DNA from: an uncultured Actinomycetes bacterium
GTDB taxonomy: Bacteria > Actinomycetota > Thermoleophilia > Solirubrobacterales > 70-9
DNA: 64,000 nucleotides
Direction: 5' to 3'
Assembly: GCA_937907435.1 (NCBI GenBank)
Contig: CALCIA010000137.1
Span: forward strand, 62,001-126,000
Made by a program: the position numbers and the translations under genes. Position 1 is the first letter of the stretch. Each line of letters opens with the position of its first letter. The notes under the pieces were generated by a model that was given only the letters and a program-made list of their open reading frames with translations, was not told the origin of the DNA and searched no databases. Of the stretch, positions 35,879 through 45,581 are shown one piece after another.

Positions 35879-36579
35879 GCGACGGCCGCACCACCGGGGT
35901 CCGCTCCTACCAGCGGATCTTCTCCCCCGAGCGTCGGATCCACCAGGTGGAGGGCCGGCCGCTGCCGGTCCCCGGCGGGGTGCCGCTGCGATGGCTGGGC
36001 TGGATGCTCGGCTCGCTCGTCGCGGTCCTCGCCGTCGGCTCGGGTTCCCTCTTCGTCCCTGCGGCCACGGCGGTGGCGGCTGGAGCGGGCGGCCTCGCGA
36101 TCGCAGACAGGACCGCCGGGCTCCTCGCCGCCACCGCGGCAGCCGCAGGGACGTTCATCCTCGGGGTGCTCCTGGGGGCGCTCGACTGGCCATTCCGGCT
36201 GGTCGTCGTGCCGATGGCGGTGGCCACCGCCGCCACCCAGGCGACCCCGGACGGTCGTCGGCCGGAGCGCTTCGCCCTCTCATGGGTGGGCCTCCGGCTG
36301 GCGCCCGCGCGGCGCTCGCTGGGCCGTGGCCTGCCCCCCGCGGACGTGCGCCGCAGCTTCGGCCCCGCCATCTGGATCGCGCCCGACGCGAAGGGGCTCC
36401 GCCTCCGCCACGCGCGCCTCACCGGGCCGGGCTCGGTCGGCTTCGTCGAGCCGGTGATCGTGAAGCGTCGTCGGGGCGGCAACCTCGCCGTCCGGGAACC
36501 GGGCCACTTCAGCCGGCGCTCGCGCCTGTGCCATCGGGTCGTGCTCAAGCCCGGGCAGACCCTGGAGGTCCGACCGTGA
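35875..36579 (+). CDS. Conjugal transfer protein TcpE-like
   Basis: This 234-residue protein begins with YQRIFSPERRIHQVEGRPLP, a hallmark of TcpE-type proteins. Two to four membrane segments follow (about 35-95) and then a basic C-terminal cytoplasmic part. In pCW3 and Tn916 such proteins associate with the VirB4-type ATPase, whose gene follows with a 4-base overlap here. Confidence 0.75.
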   Translation: MSDGRTTGVRSYQRIFSPERRIHQVEGRPLPVPGGVPLRWLGWMLGSLVAVLAVGSGSLFVPAATAVAAGAGGLAIADRTAGLLAATAAAAGTFILGVLLGALDWPFRLVVVPMAVATAATQATPDGRRPERFALSWVGLRLAPARRSLGRGLPPADVRRSFGPAIWIAPDAKGLRLRHARLTGPGSVGFVEPVIVKRRRGGNLAVREPGHFSRRSRLCHRVVLKPGQTLEVRP

Positions 36580-39149
36580 TCCGCTTCCCCCTGCGCTACG
36601 CGCGGGCCAACGTCCTGATCGGGCCGGGCGGCGAGGCCGCCGGCCTCTACCGGGTCGAGTCGCGCTCCTATCCGTTCCTCTCGATCGCAGACAAGTGGGG
36701 CCTCCTGCACCGGCTCGAGCGGCTGATCGCCGTGGTCGGAGCGGACCTCTCGATCTACCGGATCGCCCGCCCATATCCGGCCGACCGCTACGCCGCCGAA
36801 GTGGCCTGGCTGGCCGACCGCGAGCACGCCGACCGCGCTCGTTGGCGAGGGTATCTGGAGGCCCAGCAGGAGCGGCTCGCCTCGCTCGACTCCCACCTTC
36901 CCGAGATCTATCTGGCGATCTCCCTCACCGAGGGTCGCCGCGGCGGCGGTGCGCTGCGCTCGATCGGGCGGGCGCGCCGCCGGCTGGAGGATCTGGCAGG
37001 GGTCGGTGTGGCGAGTCCGATCTCGGGCGCCGAGCTGCGCTCGCTCGCCGAGGCCGAGCGCCGCGCCTTCGGCAGGGCGGCGTCGGTGGTCGAGCTGCGG
37101 CGAGCCGGCACTGAGGACCTCCAGTGGCTCTTACGCCGCGCCGCCGTCCGCGGGCTCGGCGAGCCCGAGCTCGAACGCCAATGGCAACCCGACGCGCTGA
37201 TCCTCGGCGAGGGCGAGGAGGTCCTATACGAGCCGCTTGAATCCGACCTCCGGGAGCCGGTCAACGCGCCGATGCGCGAGGACCCCGGCCGGGCGCCGTC
37301 CCTCGTGGTCGAGTCGGAGGCGGGCGACTCCCACCAGGCCTTTCTCTGCCTCGGCTCGCTGGCCGAGGAGGCGGAGTTCCCCGGCGCCGCGGAGATCCTT
37401 TTCGCGCCGCTCGAAGGGGCGGGGCCGGTCGACGCGGTGCTCCATGCCGATCTGGTCGGGAACCGCGAGGCCCTAGCCCAGGTGCGTCGCCGGGTGCTCG
37501 ACGTCGAGCACTCCTACAGGGAGCAACTCGCGGGCTCGCCGACCGGCCCCGGCGCGCTCGCCGAGGAGGACCGGGAGCTGGCGCGCGAGTACGAGGCGAT
37601 CCTCTCCTCGGTGGCGCGGCCGCCGATGTTGCGGGCCTCGATCTCGTTGGCCGTAGGCGCCGCCGACGCCGACACCCTGGAGGCGCGGATAACGACGCTC
37701 CGCGAGAGCTACGGCGAGGTGGTCCTGCACCGACCGCGGGGTCTCCAGCATGCGCTCTTTCTCGACCATCTGCCGCGGCCCGACGGCGGCGCGGTCTCTG
37801 ACTACCGCCGCCAGATGACCACCGAGCAGGTGGCAGCGAGTGTTCCGATCGCGACCGCCGCGGTCGGCTCGCCGGGCGGCGTCTACCTCGGCTACGACCC
37901 GGTCGCCGGGCGCCCGGTCCGCTTCGACCCCACCGAGGCGCCGCGCGACTCGCGCCCCTCGGCCGTCCTCTTCTCGGGCACTCCCGGGTCGGGGAAGACG
38001 ATCGCCGCCCAGGTGATCGCCCACGCCGGGCTCCTGCGAGGGAGCCTCGTGATCGATTTCGATCCGAAGCCCGACCACCGGCTCGCCGAGCTGTCCGGTC
38101 TGGCGGACGAGGAGGTCGAGGTCCTCGAGCTCTCCGCCGACCCGGTCCACCGCGGCAAACTCGATCCGCTGCGGATCGGGCTGCCCGAGCTGCGCGAGGA
38201 ACTGGCGTCCTCCTATCTGCTGGAGCTGCTCCGCGATCCGCCGTCCTCCTGGGAGGTGGCGATCGACAGGGCGGTCCGCGACGCCGTGCGCGCCGACGAG
38301 CGAAGCCTGAGCCAAGTCGTCGCCCGGATGCGCGAGTCGGAGGCGCCGGGCGCGTCGGACGCCGCCGAGGCCCTCGAGGTGGTCGCCGACTTCGGCCTCG
38401 CCCGGCTCGGATTCTCCCATCCGGACGGCGCCGAGGTAAAGCTCCTCGATGAGGACGCGGAGGGACGGCCGAGCCTGATCACGATCCGGATGCCGGGCCT
38501 GAACCTCCCCGACCCGGGTACCGACCGCGCCGCCTACACCCGCAGCGAGAGGGTGTCGGTGGCGACGCTGGCGCTGGTCGCGGCGTCGACCCTGAAGCTG
38601 ATCTCCGGGGACCGCGACCGGCACAAGATCGTCCTGCTCGACGAGGGATGGGTGTTCTTCGCCTCCTCCCAGGGGCGGGCGCTGCTGAACAAACTGATCC
38701 GGCTCGGGCGGGGGTTCAACGCCACCGTCCTGCTGGCGACCCAGAAGGTCGAGGATCTCGGCGAGCTCGCCCAGCTCGTCGGCACCACCTTCCTCTTCGG
38801 CCAGGACTCACCACGAGCCGCCGCCCGAGGACTCGAGGAGTTCGGCCTCGATCCGGAGGAGGGCGCGCTCGCCTCGCGCCTCACCGAATATCGGCGCGGC
38901 CGCGGCCTCCAGCGCGACCTCGACGGGCGTTGGGGAGAGGTGCAGGTCGACCCGGACCCGGATCTACTCGCCGAACTTGACACCACCCCCGGCCGGAGGT
39001 CCCCCCGGAGCCATGTCTCGGGCGGTCAGGCGGGACGGGCCCGTGGCGAGCACGCGCGAGGTGGACGACCCGCTCGCGGCCGCCCGCGACGCCGGGGCCA
39101 CGTCGACGACCCCGGCGAGGGTCGTCCGCGAGAGGAGGCCGAGGCATGA
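36576..39149 (+). CDS. Conjugal transfer ATPase, VirB4/TcpF type
   Basis: This 857-residue ATPase powers the type IV secretion channel. The N-terminal part (FPLRYARANVLIGPGGEAAG) is typical. Walker A is GTPGSGKT (about 468-475) and Walker B is IVLLDEGW (about 685-692). The ensuing ATQKVEDLGELAQLVGTTF motif fits the VirB4/HerA group. The start is a GTG overlapping the previous stop. Length is usual for the family. Confidence 0.9.
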   Translation: MIRFPLRYARANVLIGPGGEAAGLYRVESRSYPFLSIADKWGLLHRLERLIAVVGADLSIYRIARPYPADRYAAEVAWLADREHADRARWRGYLEAQQERLASLDSHLPEIYLAISLTEGRRGGGALRSIGRARRRLEDLAGVGVASPISGAELRSLAEAERRAFGRAASVVELRRAGTEDLQWLLRRAAVRGLGEPELERQWQPDALILGEGEEVLYEPLESDLREPVNAPMREDPGRAPSLVVESEAGDSHQAFLCLGSLAEEAEFPGAAEILFAPLEGAGPVDAVLHADLVGNREALAQVRRRVLDVEHSYREQLAGSPTGPGALAEEDRELAREYEAILSSVARPPMLRASISLAVGAADADTLEARITTLRESYGEVVLHRPRGLQHALFLDHLPRPDGGAVSDYRRQMTTEQVAASVPIATAAVGSPGGVYLGYDPVAGRPVRFDPTEAPRDSRPSAVLFSGTPGSGKTIAAQVIAHAGLLRGSLVIDFDPKPDHRLAELSGLADEEVEVLELSADPVHRGKLDPLRIGLPELREELASSYLLELLRDPPSSWEVAIDRAVRDAVRADERSLSQVVARMRESEAPGASDAAEALEVVADFGLARLGFSHPDGAEVKLLDEDAEGRPSLITIRMPGLNLPDPGTDRAAYTRSERVSVATLALVAASTLKLISGDRDRHKIVLLDEGWVFFASSQGRALLNKLIRLGRGFNATVLLATQKVEDLGELAQLVGTTFLFGQDSPRAAARGLEEFGLDPEEGALASRLTEYRRGRGLQRDLDGRWGEVQVDPDPDLLAELDTTPGRRSPRSHVSGGQAGRARGEHARGGRPARGRPRRRGHVDDPGEGRPREEAEA

Positions 39150-41443
39150 GGGCCCACGCCAGGATCCTCGGTCGCCGACGCCGGAGGATCATCCTCGCCA
39201 TCGCCCTGGCAGCCGGGCTCTGTTTGGTGCCGGCGGTGGTCGCCCACGCCGACGTCTGGGCGAACGTAGGCCCCGGCCGCTCGCTGGCCGGGCTGAAGGG
39301 TGGCTGGACCCTCGGCGCCTACGAACTCGACGAGAACTTCTCGATGATCTCGGCCGGGGTCTTCTCCGGCGTCGACGTCTCGGGCTTCCTGCCGATGATC
39401 GCGTTCTTCTTCGCGAACATCATCTGGCTCGGGACCTCCTGGTTCGCGAACCTGCTGATCGAACTCTTCGGCTTCGCCTTCAGCCTCGATCTCGTCAACG
39501 GTTCGGGCGCGACGGGCGGCGCCGGCGCGCTCGGACCGGTCTCGCGGGCGATCCAGACCATCTACACCACCGCCTTCGGCGGGCCCTGGATGGTGCTGGC
39601 CGTCTCCTTCCTGGCGCTCTGGGCGATGTGGAAGGCGCTCGTCCAACGCCGCTACGCGGAGACCGCCTCCCAGCTCGCGCTCTCCCTCATATATGTCTGC
39701 GCCGCCTTCTTCTTCGTCCTCCAGCCGGGGCAGACGATCGGCGCCGCCTCACACCTGACGAACGAGATGTCGGGGGCGTTCCTCTCGATCGCCAAGGACG
39801 GCGAGCCGACCAGCCAGGCCGAAGCCAAGGAAGCCGGCGGCGACCAGCTCTTCGGCCTCCTCGTCGCCCAGCCCTGGTCGGTGCTCGAGTTCGGCGGCCT
39901 CGAGCACTGCGTCAAGTCGGGATCGGCCGGGCAAGCCGACGAACCGGAATCGGTCTCGGTCGAGCCGATCGCGCCCTCGGCGGCACGGGGGCTCGAATCC
40001 GGGCAGACGGTGAGCTCCGACGGCAAGACCTGCGTCAACGACCTGAAGAAATACGGGCCGCACCTCCTGCGGATGCCGCCGGGCTCCAAGGAACGCAAGG
40101 AAGAGGTGGAAGCGCTCGAAGCCGGCGACACCTCCAAGCTGCCCGACTCCGACCCGGGCAAGAAGAACGGCTCCTATCAACTCGGGCCGCAGGACAAGCC
40201 CGCTGCCGCCTTGATGGAAAAGGGCGGCCAATACGAGCGCCTGCCGATCGCCTTCGCGATCCTCCTCGCCGAGCTGGGCGCCTTCTTCCTCCTCGGTGGG
40301 CTCTCCCTCGGGGTGATCGTCGCCCAGGTCGAGCTGCTCCTGCTCCTCGCCTTCAGCCCGGTCGCCCTGGTCGCCGCCGTCGTCCCCGGCCGCGGGCACC
40401 AGTTCTTCAAAGGCTGGCTGGCGAAGTTGGCGGGCCTCCTGCTGCGGAAGGCCGCCTACTCGCTGATCCTCGCGATCCTGCTGGCGGTCTGCGCGGCCAT
40501 CTCGGCCGCCACCTCGCAGCTCGGCTGGCTCTTCTCCTTCGGGCTGCAGTGCGCCTTCTTCTGGACCGTCTTCATCCGGCGCCGGTCGCTGACCGACGGA
40601 TTGGTCGGCACGGTGACCGGACCGGGGGCGCCGGGCCGGGACCGGGCCCTGAGCCTGCTGGCGCTCTACGCGGGCGCGCGGGTCGGGAGCCGGACCATCG
40701 TCCATCCGGCCGCGAGGACCGGACGAGGCGCTCGCCGAGGCATTGCCTGGGCGGGTGGCACCTTCTTCGGTCGGGGTCGAGGCTGGGAGGCCGACAGGCG
40801 CGAGCGGGTCGCCCCGGTGCGGACCCAAGGCGCACCGGTCGGCGGCAAGCGAGGGCACGTCGAGCTCGGTGGCCGAGATGGCGACACCGATCGCCGGGGC
40901 GGGCACCAGCAGGGGCTCCGGCGCGGATGGCGGCCGGAGCGGCGACCGGGAGACCGGGCGAAAGACCACGGTGAGGGTCGGCGCCGACCGGTCGACCGAC
41001 CGGATCAGCCTCGGCCCAAGGACCGCGACCAAGACCGCCGACGCCCCGAGGCTGATGGTGAGCGCCGGTCACGGCGTGTGCCGCGGCGACGCGCCGCCGG
41101 CCGCGGAGGATGGTGGCGAGGAGCCGGGCGTAGGGGTGGCCGTTCGGCGACCTCCGGCTTGGCGAAGCCGACGACCGCCGCTGAGCCGAGGCCAAGGCCC
41201 GACGCACGGTCGAAGGTGCCGCGCCCGTCGGCACCGCCGAGCCCGGCCCAGCCCGGACGACCGCCGAGGCCGACGGCGCCGCCACGCGCTGCCGAGTCGC
41301 CCGATCTAGGCGACGCGCTGACCGACGACCAGCGGAGGCGGCGAGCAGCGAGGTCGAACAACCGGCCTGCGGCGAAGCCCGGGTCGGACAAGCCAAAGCC
41401 GGCCTCCGACGACGACGTCGACGAGAAAGGCCGCGGCCGATGA
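39146..41443 (+). CDS. Polytopic conjugation protein, VirB6/TcpH-like, basic tail
   Basis: This 765-residue protein has a signal-like N-terminus, about seven membrane segments (about 75-105, 145-170, 178-195, 375-420, 430-475) with a long extracytoplasmic loop containing Cys pairs. A 260-residue C-terminal region rich in Arg, Pro and Gly follows. Position and topology agree with the channel protein TcpH/VirB6. Between about 40.75 and 41.1 kb the next frame has better codon usage, so two compensating frameshifts in the tail cannot be excluded. Confidence 0.65.
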   Translation: MRAHARILGRRRRRIILAIALAAGLCLVPAVVAHADVWANVGPGRSLAGLKGGWTLGAYELDENFSMISAGVFSGVDVSGFLPMIAFFFANIIWLGTSWFANLLIELFGFAFSLDLVNGSGATGGAGALGPVSRAIQTIYTTAFGGPWMVLAVSFLALWAMWKALVQRRYAETASQLALSLIYVCAAFFFVLQPGQTIGAASHLTNEMSGAFLSIAKDGEPTSQAEAKEAGGDQLFGLLVAQPWSVLEFGGLEHCVKSGSAGQADEPESVSVEPIAPSAARGLESGQTVSSDGKTCVNDLKKYGPHLLRMPPGSKERKEEVEALEAGDTSKLPDSDPGKKNGSYQLGPQDKPAAALMEKGGQYERLPIAFAILLAELGAFFLLGGLSLGVIVAQVELLLLLAFSPVALVAAVVPGRGHQFFKGWLAKLAGLLLRKAAYSLILAILLAVCAAISAATSQLGWLFSFGLQCAFFWTVFIRRRSLTDGLVGTVTGPGAPGRDRALSLLALYAGARVGSRTIVHPAARTGRGARRGIAWAGGTFFGRGRGWEADRRERVAPVRTQGAPVGGKRGHVELGGRDGDTDRRGGHQQGLRRGWRPERRPGDRAKDHGEGRRRPVDRPDQPRPKDRDQDRRRPEADGERRSRRVPRRRAAGRGGWWRGAGRRGGRSATSGLAKPTTAAEPRPRPDARSKVPRPSAPPSPAQPGRPPRPTAPPRAAESPDLGDALTDDQRRRRAARSNNRPAAKPGSDKPKPASDDDVDEKGRGR

Positions 41444-42672
41444 ATGCGGCCAGACATCGGCTCTGGCCGCTCGCCCTGCTGGCGGTGCCCGCGACGGTCG
41501 CTGCGGTGGTGGTCGCCGCGGTCGCCGGCCTGGTCGGCGCCACGGCTCCATGCCTGGTAGGCGGCGGGACCGCCGCCGCCTCGGGGCCGAGGGCGACCGG
41601 CGCCGCGAGGCAGTTCCCGCCGGCCCGGCTGCACATCTTCATGGGGGCGGCCCGCAGATTCGACATCTCCTGGCCGTTCCTCGCCTCGATCGGCGTGCAG
41701 GAGTGCGGCTACGACGGGCACTGTGGCGTCGCGGCCTCCGGCTGCGCCGGGGTGATGGAGATCGCCTACGTCCGGGGCTCGGCATGCAGCCCGGACCCCT
41801 CGGTGCCGACGATCTGGGAGAAGTACAAGGTTGACGCCGACGGCCGCGGTGCCGACATATTCGACCCGGCCGACGCGATCTTCACCGCCGCGCGGATCCT
41901 GCGCACGACGATGGGGGCGCCGGCCACCGGCGGCTCCTACCAGGCCTACCACGAGGCTGCCTGCAACTACTACGGCGCCTGCGCCGACGGGGTCGCCGAC
42001 TACGCCGACGAAGTGATGGCGCGGGCGGTCGAATTCGGCTTCGGCCACGAAGGGGCCACCGCAGCAGCAGGCGGAACCGGAGCCGTCCCGGTGGCGCTCA
42101 GGTCGAAGGGCCACCATCGCCGGAAGATCACCGAGGCGCAAGGCCCGCAGGGCTCGGCGTGCGGGGAATCGACTACGACCTCGACGGGCGGCGGTGCCTC
42201 CGGCGCGGCCATCGTCCGCATCGCCCGCTCCCAGCTCGGCGAAGCCGAGTTCCCACTCGGCTCCAACTGCACGAAGTACGGGCCGTGTGAGGAGTGGTGC
42301 GCCCTCTTCGTCGCCTGGGTCTGGCAGCACGCCGGGGTCGAGATGGGTGGGGGCACGGCGCCCTACGCCTACTCAGGCCGATTCTTCAGTTGGGTGAAGG
42401 AGCACGGTGGGCGGGACCTACCCGCGACCGCTACCCCTTCGCCCGGTGACGCGGTGATGTTCGGCGAGGGCGTCAACTCGATGGACCACGTCGGCATCGT
42501 CGAGTCGGTCTTCGGCGGCGAGATCGTCACCATCGACGGCAATTTCGGCGACCGCGTCTCCAGGGTCGGTCCGTTCAGTCCGGCGCTGGCCGAGCTCAAG
42601 GGCGAGCCGGCACCGATCTTTGCCTACGCGGAGCCGCCCGGCGTCGCCTCCGAAGTGGGAGGCGCCCGGTGA
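41440..42672 (+). CDS. Conjugal cell-wall hydrolase: lytic transglycosylase plus CHAP domain
   Basis: In this 410-residue protein, after a membrane segment (about 8-35), residues 60-200 form a lytic transglycosylase-like domain (SWPFLASIGVQECGYDGH, with E as catalytic acid). From about residue 255 to 395 there is a CHAP/NlpC domain with WCALFVAWVWQHAG and GDAVMFGEGVNSMDHVGIVE. It opens peptidoglycan for the mating channel, as VirB1/TcpG do. Cys pairs in the first domain may form disulfides. Confidence 0.85.
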   Translation: MNAARHRLWPLALLAVPATVAAVVVAAVAGLVGATAPCLVGGGTAAASGPRATGAARQFPPARLHIFMGAARRFDISWPFLASIGVQECGYDGHCGVAASGCAGVMEIAYVRGSACSPDPSVPTIWEKYKVDADGRGADIFDPADAIFTAARILRTTMGAPATGGSYQAYHEAACNYYGACADGVADYADEVMARAVEFGFGHEGATAAAGGTGAVPVALRSKGHHRRKITEAQGPQGSACGESTTTSTGGGASGAAIVRIARSQLGEAEFPLGSNCTKYGPCEEWCALFVAWVWQHAGVEMGGGTAPYAYSGRFFSWVKEHGGRDLPATATPSPGDAVMFGEGVNSMDHVGIVESVFGGEIVTIDGNFGDRVSRVGPFSPALAELKGEPAPIFAYAEPPGVASEVGGAR

Positions 42673-43166
42673 TCGAGCGACTGCGTGGGCTGCTCGATCG
42701 GCCCCTCGAGCCATCGGTGGCAAGGGCGATGCTGCTGCTCGCACTCGCCGTCGGGGTCGGCTTCGCGATCGTCGCCTTGGTCGCCGGCGTCGACCGGCAC
42801 CCGGCGACCGAGGGCACGTCGACAACGAGGCCCTCTTCCTTCGCTGACCGGGCACCTTCGGCGCGGGCTCTCGGCCCGTCGAAGATTCCGACCCAGGACC
42901 CGCAGGACCGTCCCGGGTCGGCGGCGCACCGTCGTGCAGCCGCCGAGCTGGCCGAACACCGAGCCCTTCAGCACGTCCCGTTCGAGGTGGACGGGGTGTC
43001 CATCGACCTCGTCGGCGCCAGGGGCGGGCGGGCCGTCCTGCATGTCAAGGCGGCGTCGATCGCCGCCGGTCGCCGGGCATGGAAGGCCTTCCTGGGCCGC
43101 TACCACGACCCCGGCGTCGCATACGTGCCGATCTTCGAAGGCAATCCCAGAAGGAGGGGAAGTTGA
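42669..43166 (+). CDS. Single-pass membrane protein of the conjugation operon, 165 aa
   Basis: This protein has one membrane segment near residues 20-42, a Ser/Arg-rich linker, and a small domain starting HVPFEVDGVSIDLVGARGGR and ending AWKAFLGRYHDPGVAYVPIF. The family is unknown to me. It overlaps the genes on both sides (ATGA and TTGA), so it belongs to the conjugation operon, and the outside domain may stabilise the channel or wall contact. Confidence 0.5.
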   Translation: MIERLRGLLDRPLEPSVARAMLLLALAVGVGFAIVALVAGVDRHPATEGTSTTRPSSFADRAPSARALGPSKIPTQDPQDRPGSAAHRRAAAELAEHRALQHVPFEVDGVSIDLVGARGGRAVLHVKAASIAAGRRAWKAFLGRYHDPGVAYVPIFEGNPRRRGS

Positions 43167-44185
43167 ATGTCGGAAGCCTCTTCGCGGGCATCGGCGGGTT
43201 CGACCTCGGGCTCGAGAGGGCGGGGTTCGAGATCGACTGGCAGGTCGAGATCGACCCGTTCTGCCGGGCCGTCCTCGCCCGAAACTTTCCCGAAGCCCGA
43301 CGGTTCCCGGACGTGCGGGAGATCGGGGCCAGGGTCCTCCCGCCGGTCGATCTCCTCTGCGGGGGGTTCCCCTGTCAGGACCTCTCCGTCGCCGGGCGGG
43401 GAGCAGGAATCGACGGCGCCCGCTCGGGTCTTTGGTCCGAATTTGCCCGACTCGTTTGCGAGCTACGACCCGGCTACGTCCTCGTGGAGAACGTCCCCGC
43501 GCTGCTCACCGGCAAGGGCAAACGCTGGGACCGCGCACCGATCGGAAGAGTTCTCGGCGACCTGGCCGAGATCGGGTATGACGCGGAGTGGTCGGTCCTA
43601 TCCGCTCGAGAGTTCGGGGCACCCCACCTACGAAAGCGGGTCTGGATCGTCGCTTACCAAGGAGAAGGTCCCGACGCCCCGAGCGACCGATGGCGAACGA
43701 GGTGGTCGGGGGGACCTTCTCGCATATGTGAGGACGGGAAAAGGTTCAAGGCGCCGACAATGGCCGACGCCCCACGGCATGCCGAAGCGCGGACAGCGGC
43801 GACGGCCGGGTCCGAGCGGGAACGAGCTGGGTCGTGCGGTCCTGCAGGCCGAGCGCGAACGCTCGCAGCCACTGCCGACCCCCAACGCCGTCGAGGCGAG
43901 GACAGGTGCGGGGTACCAGAAGGGCAAGGGGAGCAAGCGCTACCTGACTCTGACCGGAGCGGCGCGGGAGATCGAAGGAAGGCCGCACGATCGGGCTGCC
44001 AGTGGGCAACTGAACCCGACTTGGGTCGAGTGGCTCATGGGGTTCCCGACCGGGTGGACCGCCTTGCGGCGCTCGGAAACGCCCTCGTCCCTGAGATCGC
44101 TGAGTGGATCGGGCGACGGATCCTCGCCTACGAGGCGGGGTCGATGAGCGGCGCGAGGAAGTCGACCGTCGGGGGACCCTGGTGA
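43163..44185 (+). pseudogene. DNA cytosine-5 methyltransferase with frame-scrambled target-recognition region
   Basis: From the TTG at 43163 the frame shows motif I (LFAGIGGFDLGLERAG), the catalytic GGFPCQDLS, ENVPALL and LRKRVWIVA. From about 43660 to 44070 the expected C-terminal text appears in another frame: VPTPRATDGERGG, then GQLNPTWVEWLMGFPTGW. The first frame resumes with RLAALGNALVPEIAEW. Either two frameshifts have broken the gene or two base-calling errors exist. The encoded 340-residue chain in the open frame would lack a normal recognition domain. Confidence 0.6.
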
Positions 44186-45051
44186 TCGGGTCAGGCAACT
44201 CTGCGCCCGGAGCTGGGCGCCGGATCATCGACCTGTTCGCCGGTGCGGGAGGTTGGGACGAGGGTCTGCGCGAGCTCGGTCTGTCGGCGATCGGGATCGA
44301 CAACGATCGGTGGGCCTGCGCGACCGCCCGCGCCGCCGGGCACCGGCGGTTCGAGGCCGACCTGGCCGATCTCGACCCGTTGGACTTCAAGCCGGTCTGG
44401 GGGCTCGTCGCGTCGCCGCCGTGTCAGGCATGGTCGAATTCGGGGAAGGGGCTCGGCAAGCAGGACAAGCCCCAGGTGATCGCCTGCGCGCATGAGATCG
44501 CCGCGGGGAACGACTCCCGCGCCGAACACCTGGCCGAGTGCCGGGACCCGCGGTCACTGCTGACCGTCGAGCCGCTTCGCTGGACGCTTGCCCTGCGGCC
44601 CCGCTGGGTCGCCCTCGAGCAGGTGCCCCCGGTCCTGGAGCTGTGGTCGCTGTTCTGTGGTCTACTCGGCGCGCACGGCTACTCGGCGACCTGTGGCGTC
44701 CTCAGCGCGGAGCGCTACGGCGTCCCCCAGACGCGCAAGCGCGCCTATCTCGTCGCGTCGCTAGACGGTCCGGCAAGGTTTCCCGCCCCGACCCATCGCT
44801 CCTATGACGGACGACGGCCGGATCATGTGCGTCAGGACGAGCGCGATCTTCTCCCCTGGGTGAGCATGTCCGACGCGCTCGGCTGGAACCGGGCATCCGC
44901 CGCCCCGACCGACAATCAGGCGCCATGTGGTGTCCGGGCGCGTGGACTTGCGCGAACCGCGACCGATCCCTCGCGGACCCGGGACTCGGCAGCGGGGCAG
45001 TGCTCGGTCGAACGGGTCGACCGCCTGGAGCGGGACAGGTCCGATGTCTGA
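44182..45051 (+). CDS. DNA cytosine-5 methyltransferase, N-terminal part (motifs I-VIII)
   Basis: This 289-residue protein from GTG has motif I (IIDLFAGAGGWDEGLRELG), IGIDNDRWAC, the catalytic loop ASPPCQAWSNSGKG, an EQVPPVLEL motif VI, and GVPQTRKRAYLVA. The sequence then loses similarity at about 44.93 kb and stops at 45051. Motifs IX-X are in a separate ORF at 45044-45361. It overlaps the preceding methyltransferase gene by 4 bases. Confidence 0.7.
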   Translation: MIGSGNSAPGAGRRIIDLFAGAGGWDEGLRELGLSAIGIDNDRWACATARAAGHRRFEADLADLDPLDFKPVWGLVASPPCQAWSNSGKGLGKQDKPQVIACAHEIAAGNDSRAEHLAECRDPRSLLTVEPLRWTLALRPRWVALEQVPPVLELWSLFCGLLGAHGYSATCGVLSAERYGVPQTRKRAYLVASLDGPARFPAPTHRSYDGRRPDHVRQDERDLLPWVSMSDALGWNRASAAPTDNQAPCGVRARGLARTATDPSRTRDSAAGQCSVERVDRLERDRSDV

Positions 45052-45361
45052 TCGTCCGCCGGAATGGACTGCCCTCCGGCCGGCGACCACCGTCCTCGCA
45101 GACCCGAGGATCTCGGCTCCCTCGGCCCGCCACCGCGACCCGAACTGGGAGCCTGGAGACCCCTGGCCACCGCAGATGCGCAACGCCGTCCGGGTCAGCG
45201 TGGAGCAGGCGGCAGCGCTTCAAGGCTTCCGGTCCGGCTACCCCTGGCAGGGATCGCGGAGGCAGTGCTTCCTGCAGATCGGAAACGCGGTCTGCCCCCC
45301 GTTGGTGCGGCTCGTAGTCGAAGAGGTCGCACGCCACAGCCTCGGCAAGGAGGGCGCATGA
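45044..45361 (+). CDS. DNA cytosine-5 methyltransferase, C-terminal part (motifs IX-X)
   Basis: This 105-residue protein contains RPATTVLADPRISAPSA, then VSVEQAAALQGFRSGYPW and FLQIGNAVCPPLVRLVVEEV. That is the C-terminal third of a Dcm enzyme. The ATG overlaps the end of the N-terminal part by 8 bases in another frame, which permits coupled translation. Naturally split Dcm enzymes are known (M.AquI), so a two-subunit enzyme is possible; a single frameshift in a once continuous gene is the simpler reading. Confidence 0.65.
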   Translation: MSDRPPEWTALRPATTVLADPRISAPSARHRDPNWEPGDPWPPQMRNAVRVSVEQAAALQGFRSGYPWQGSRRQCFLQIGNAVCPPLVRLVVEEVARHSLGKEGA

Positions 45362-45400
45362 GGGCGCCGATCCCAGGCGGGCTCTGTCCGGGACTCCGCG

Positions 45401-45440
45401 CACGGCTCCGTCCGTGGCTCCGTCTGCGGCTCCGTCTGCG
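45401..45440 (+). repeat. Tandem 12-bp repeat, three copies
   Basis: GGCTCCGTC recurs at 45404, 45416 and 45428 with period 12. An open frame from 45358 would turn it into Leu-Arg repeats; bases 45362-45581 are otherwise featureless. Confidence 0.6.
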
Positions 45441-45581
45441 ATTCAGAGGGCGGGGCGCCGAAATCGCGGCCGGCCCGCCTGTGGTCTGCGGTTGCGGCCC
45501 CGGCGGCGCGCTGACTTCTATCTCCCTATCCATCCTCGGTGCTGTTCGTGAACTCATCACCTACCCCGAGGGATCGTCGTC

